A DNA stretch of 64,000 nt from Pseudomonadota bacterium (GTDB lineage: Bacteria; Myxococcota_A; Polyangia; GCA-2747355): the NCBI GenBank assembly GCA_016702545.1, contig JADJDT010000044.1:345588-409587 (forward strand). Reading direction: 5' to 3'. How positions within the stretch are numbered: position 1 is the first letter of the stretch; each line of letters starts with the position of its first letter. The notes under the pieces are model-generated. The model was given only the letters and a program-made list of their open reading frames with translations, searched no databases and was not told the origin of the DNA. Positions 60,701-64,000 of this stretch are shown in pieces. The position numbers and the translations under genes were made by a program.

Positions 60701-63700
60701 GTACCGAGGGCGGTGATCGAGACGGGGCGACGACGCACCACGGTCGTGCCATCGCCGAGCTGCCCGTAGGCGTTGTAGCCCCAACACCACAGCCGCCCGT
60801 TGGTGCGCAGCGCGCAGGCGTGGCCGAAGCGGTATTCCTCGTCTGCTCCCAGCGCGACACTCGCAACCGTGGTGCCCAGTGCGGTGACGCGCCAGGCGCT
60901 CAGACGCGGCACCGTCGTGCCGTCGCCGAGCTGGCCGGTGTCGTTCGCCCCCCAGCACCACAGGCTGCCGTCGCTGCGCCGCGCGCAGCTGTGGTAGTCG
61001 ACCGTGGCGATCTCGGCGACCGTGGTGCCCACCGCGGTGATCGGTACGGGGCCCCCGTCACGCCTGATCGTCGTGCCGTCACCGAGTTGCCCGTAATCGT
61101 TGTCGCCCCAGCCCCAGACGCTGCCATCGCTGCGCCGCGCGAGCCCGCTCCAACCGGACAGCGCGAACTCGACCGCGGACGTCCCCAAGCCGGTCACGAC
61201 CACCGGGCTCATCCGAGCCAGCGTTGTGCCGTCGCCCAGCTGTCCCTTCCAGTTGAGCCCCCAGCACCACAGACGCCCGTCCGACTGCCGAGCACAGGTA
61301 TGGCCACCGCCGACCCCAAGCTCGGCCAAGATGGGCCGCCGACATTCCGCTGGACAACTCGTCTCGCCTTCACTGCCAGCGCAGCGCCCATCCCCGCAAC
61401 TCCCCTGTCGGCAGTCCGCAGGGCACGTGGCGGCCGTCTCGGTGCGGCCGCAAACCCCATCACCGCACTCGCAGCTCAGCCCGACAGCGCGCGTGGGGAC
61501 CCTGCGGCTAACCACGGTCCCGTCGCCAAGCTGGCCGTACTGCAGCGACCCGCCCCAGCACCAAAGACTCCCGTCGTTGCGCCGCACGCACACGTGACTT
61601 GCGAGCGCGACGTCGGCGACGGTGGTGCCGAGCGCTGTGACCGGCACCGGGGTCGGCCCATCGGCGCCCGTTCCGTCGCCGAGCGCGCCGTAGCCCCCAC
61701 AACCCCAACACCACAAGCTCCCGTCGGCACGTCGGACACAGGTCGCCTCGCGGCCCGCGGCGATTTGGACCGCCGCGGTACCGAGAGCCGTAACCGGCAC
61801 CGGGCTCCATTGGTCGGTCATCGATCCGTCGCCGACGAGCCCGCAGCTACCGTTCTGCGCCCCCCAACACGACACGCTGCCATCGGCGTGGCGTGCGCAA
61901 CTGTGCATGTAGCCGGGCGCCAGCTCCGCGACCGTCGTACCGAGCGCCGTGATCTCGACGGGGCTCCATTGGTCCACCGTCGTCCCGTCGCCGAGCTGCC
62001 CGAACTCATTGTAGCCCCAACACCAGACGGTCCCGTCGCGGCGCCGGGCACAGCTATGATGCAAGCCCGTCGCGACCTCGGCGACCGTGGTGCCGAGTTC
62101 GGTGACCTCGAACGGGAGTGGGTGGGTATCGCTCGTGCCGTCGCCAAGCTGCCCGTAGGCGTTATAGCCCCAGCAGAACAAGCGCCCGTCCGCGCGCCGA
62201 GCGCAGCTGTGGTACCCCTTCGTCCTCACCTCTTCGATTGCGGAAGCCGTGCCGAGAGCAGTGACGCGGACGGGGTCCGGGCGATCCGTGTAGGTGCCGT
62301 CGCCAACCTCGCCCGCGTACCAGTTCGCTCCCCAGCACCACAGGCTCCCATCACTCCGCCGAGCGCAGGTGTGCGCGTCGCCGGCGGCCACCTCCAGCAC
62401 CCCGCTCAGGATTGGGCCCGCAGCCCCCTCGAGCACGGGTCCGGCGACCGTTACGCCACCGCCCACGGGACTGAACTGGCCCAACTGACCATGACGGTTG
62501 TCGCCCCAGCACCACAGAGTGGCGTCGCTCTTGACCGCGCAAGTATGACCTGCGCCAAGCGCAAAGCGCCCGACGCAGCAGCTCTTGCCGGGCTCGCAGG
62601 TGGCGAAGCTGGGGCAGCGGCGCGGGGTGCTGTCGCCGAGGTTGAGGCCCATGCGGGTCTGCAGCGGGCCGCTCCCGATGTCGAAGACCTGGCAGCCGCC
62701 CGTCTGTTGCGTGGGCAGCGTGGCGAGGCCCCAGTCGTGGGCCCAGGTGCAGCCGTCCTGGTACCAGCCGGCGACGCTGAGGTTGAGCAGCATCCCCTGC
62801 TCGACGGCGCCGGTGGAGGCGAGGTCGGGGACGCTGTGGTAGCCGGGCTCGCATTGGTTCAGCTCGCGCGTGTCGAAGCTCAGGCCGCCGGTGGCGTTCG
62901 CGCGGTTGTAGGGGCTGACCGTCACGCCCGTGCGGTTGGTCGCGGTCTTGAGCGCCAGGGCCGCCAGGTAGTCGGGCTCCTTGCTCGCGCCGCCCGGGTG
63001 CGTGTCGCGCGGGTTGAGGCCCCAGGCGGCGTCGAGCGCGTAGCCGACCTGCTGGCCGGCGGCGATGGGCTCGGGGATCGAGCCGATGTGGTGGTCGCGG
63101 AATTGCCAGTGGCGATCCCAGACGTTGCCGGCGCCGTCGCCCCAGGTCAGTGACGCGAGGTAGATCGGGCGAGCGGAGAGGGTGCCATCCTTGACCGCGT
63201 AGCCGGAGACGCCGGCGGCGAGCTGACCCTTGCCGCAGCGGTAGACAGCCTTGCCCTGGGCCTCATCCCAGCTTTGGAGGCAAAGGTAGCGGAAGAAGTA
63301 GCGGCCGTCGGTGCCGAAGGTCGCGGGGGTGGCCGTGGCCTCGGGGCCGGTGGTGGGGTGCAGCAGGAAGGGGCGATAGGCGCGGTCGGCGCACGCCAGG
63401 CCGATGCCGGAGAAGACCTCGTAGGTCACGCTCGTCTCCCGGGGGTGCCGTTGCCGTCGAGGTCCTCGTCGATGGCGACGGTCACGGTCTGGCAGGCGCC
63501 GGGTTGGCCGAGCGCGATGCCGGTATCACACGCCTCGCCGCCGTCGACGACGCCGTTGCCGCAGGTGCCAGGCACCGGCGTGGCGCAGGCCACGCGCACG
63601 CGCTCGACCTGCTGCTTGAGCACCAGCCAGCGCGGGAAGGTCAGGTGCGCGGCGATATCGTCGCTCGGGTCCCCTGGCGTGCCCTGGTCGAAGGTGTGCG

Positions 63701-63998
63701 GGATGCGCGTCGCCGGGCAGAGCAGCTCGGTCTGCGCCAGCGTGTAGCGCCCGAGGTCGGTCAGCGTGGTCGAGGGGATGCGCAGCGCGCCCACGTCGAG
63801 CGGCGTGCCCGTCGTGACGCTGTTCATCGCGTTCATCGCGTTCATCGCGTTCATCGCGTTCATCGCGTTCATCGCGTTCATCGCGTTCATCGCGTTCATC
63901 GCGTTCATCGCGTTCATCGCGTTCATCGCGTTCATCGCGTTCATCGCGTTCATCGCGTTCATCGCGTTCATCGCGTTCATCGCGTTCATCGCGTTCAT
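57772..63998 (-). CDS. Giant Cys-rich RCC1/Ycf48/PQQ-like repeat protein (5' end beyond the window, one frame break)
   Basis: From N to C: an (MNA)n tract, an unassigned domain, 14 RCC1 units of the form HTCARRSDGSLWCWG-GQLGDGTT in two blocks of seven split by a Cys-rich insert, and a second Cys-rich block of CGNxxCDxGExCxxCPxDCG units. Seven Ycf48/BNR units follow (GYAAGSNGTLLKSTDSGASW type), then a PQQ-like propeller of Trp/Gly repeats. The 1885 codons from 63429 are open. The upstream 190 codons (63426-63998) are in another frame, and adding one C to CCC near 63435-63445 fuses them (NGTPRETSVTYEV). Trp/Cys use and the absence of an enzyme motif suggest an exported binding or surface protein. 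Confidence 0.8.
63825..63998. repeat. 9-base tandem repeat encoding Met-Asn-Ala
   Basis: The minus strand carries ATGAACGCG about 19-20 times without visible interruption to the window edge. In-frame copy changes lengthen or shorten the protein tail without breaking it, so it can behave as a VNTR. The true number of copies and the 5' end are beyond the window. Confidence 0.9.
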
Positions 63999-64000
63999 GC

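Noticed and set aside
58054..63153. Very long open frame on the plus strand opposite the RCC1 repeat gene
   Set aside because: It mirrors the codon bias of the minus-strand gene in GC-rich DNA, has no recognisable domain, and its composition (Ala/Arg-rich) is typical of an antisense shadow.
63825..63998. CRISPR-like array at the window edge
   Set aside because: The units are 9 bases with no spacers and they encode Met-Asn-Ala in frame. It is a coding VNTR.

Overview
The window is GC-rich DNA from a bacterium. The gene content suggests a Myxococcota-type (deltaproteobacterial) lineage: an FHA-GGDEF protein, a kinase-like protein with coiled coils, a DUF222/HNH nuclease, Uma2 proteins, and a huge Cys-rich RCC1/Ycf48/PQQ-like surface protein with an (MNA)n repeat. 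This is inference from gene content; no rRNA or tRNA marker was seen. About ten single-base frame breaks in otherwise well conserved genes, plus 26- and 32-base G runs, suggest an uncorrected long-read or metagenome assembly, so most broken genes are probably intact in the cell.

Layout. 1-257: tail of a possible outer-membrane protein. 343-6006: pyruvate (or branched-chain) dehydrogenase operon, E1 alpha, E1 beta, E2 (frame break), E3 and a lipoate ligase. 6141-9530: KorA-KorB 2-oxoacid:ferredoxin oxidoreductase and a ferredoxin. 9575-13264 (minus): FHA-GGDEF cyclase and homodimeric pyruvate dehydrogenase AceE. So three routes for oxidising 2-oxoacids lie within 13 kb. 13474-17402: lipoprotein, Uma2 protein, exported protein, G-rich low-complexity tract, YiiX-like hydrolase. 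17690-22339: VapBC-like toxin-antitoxin pair set between two copies of the 3' part of a transport lipoprotein gene, then a minus-strand Mla-type lipid transport operon (MlaE, MlaF, Mce protein, PqiC-like lipoprotein). 22653-28333: degenerate Ser/Thr kinase, PhoR/PhoB-like two-component pair, PhoH with an RG-rich insertion.

28491-34705: KtrB/TrkH and KtrA potassium uptake with a membrane HAMP protein, BolA-like protein, superoxide dismutase, MutY. 34845-40248 (minus): complete RND efflux operon (pump, adaptor, TolC-like channel). 40527-53469: accessory region with two DUF4143 ATPases, a ribbon-helix-helix/PIN toxin-antitoxin pair with a clear operator, minisatellite, an AT-richer segment with a possible toxin-immunity pair, an IS3 inside an IS256, an IS110, an HNH endonuclease, a broken Uma2 gene and a dispersed repeat. 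53629-57616: exported protein, class II glutamine amidotransferase, exonuclease III, Cys-rich lipoprotein, ROK sugar kinase. 57772 to the end (minus): a giant multi-repeat protein whose 5' end runs into a 9-bp tandem repeat at the window edge.

A recurring pattern is small palindromic elements (three families) sitting exactly at gene 3' ends, with stop codons of korB, ktrB, mutY, the ROK kinase and the RCC1 gene falling in their terminal repeats.
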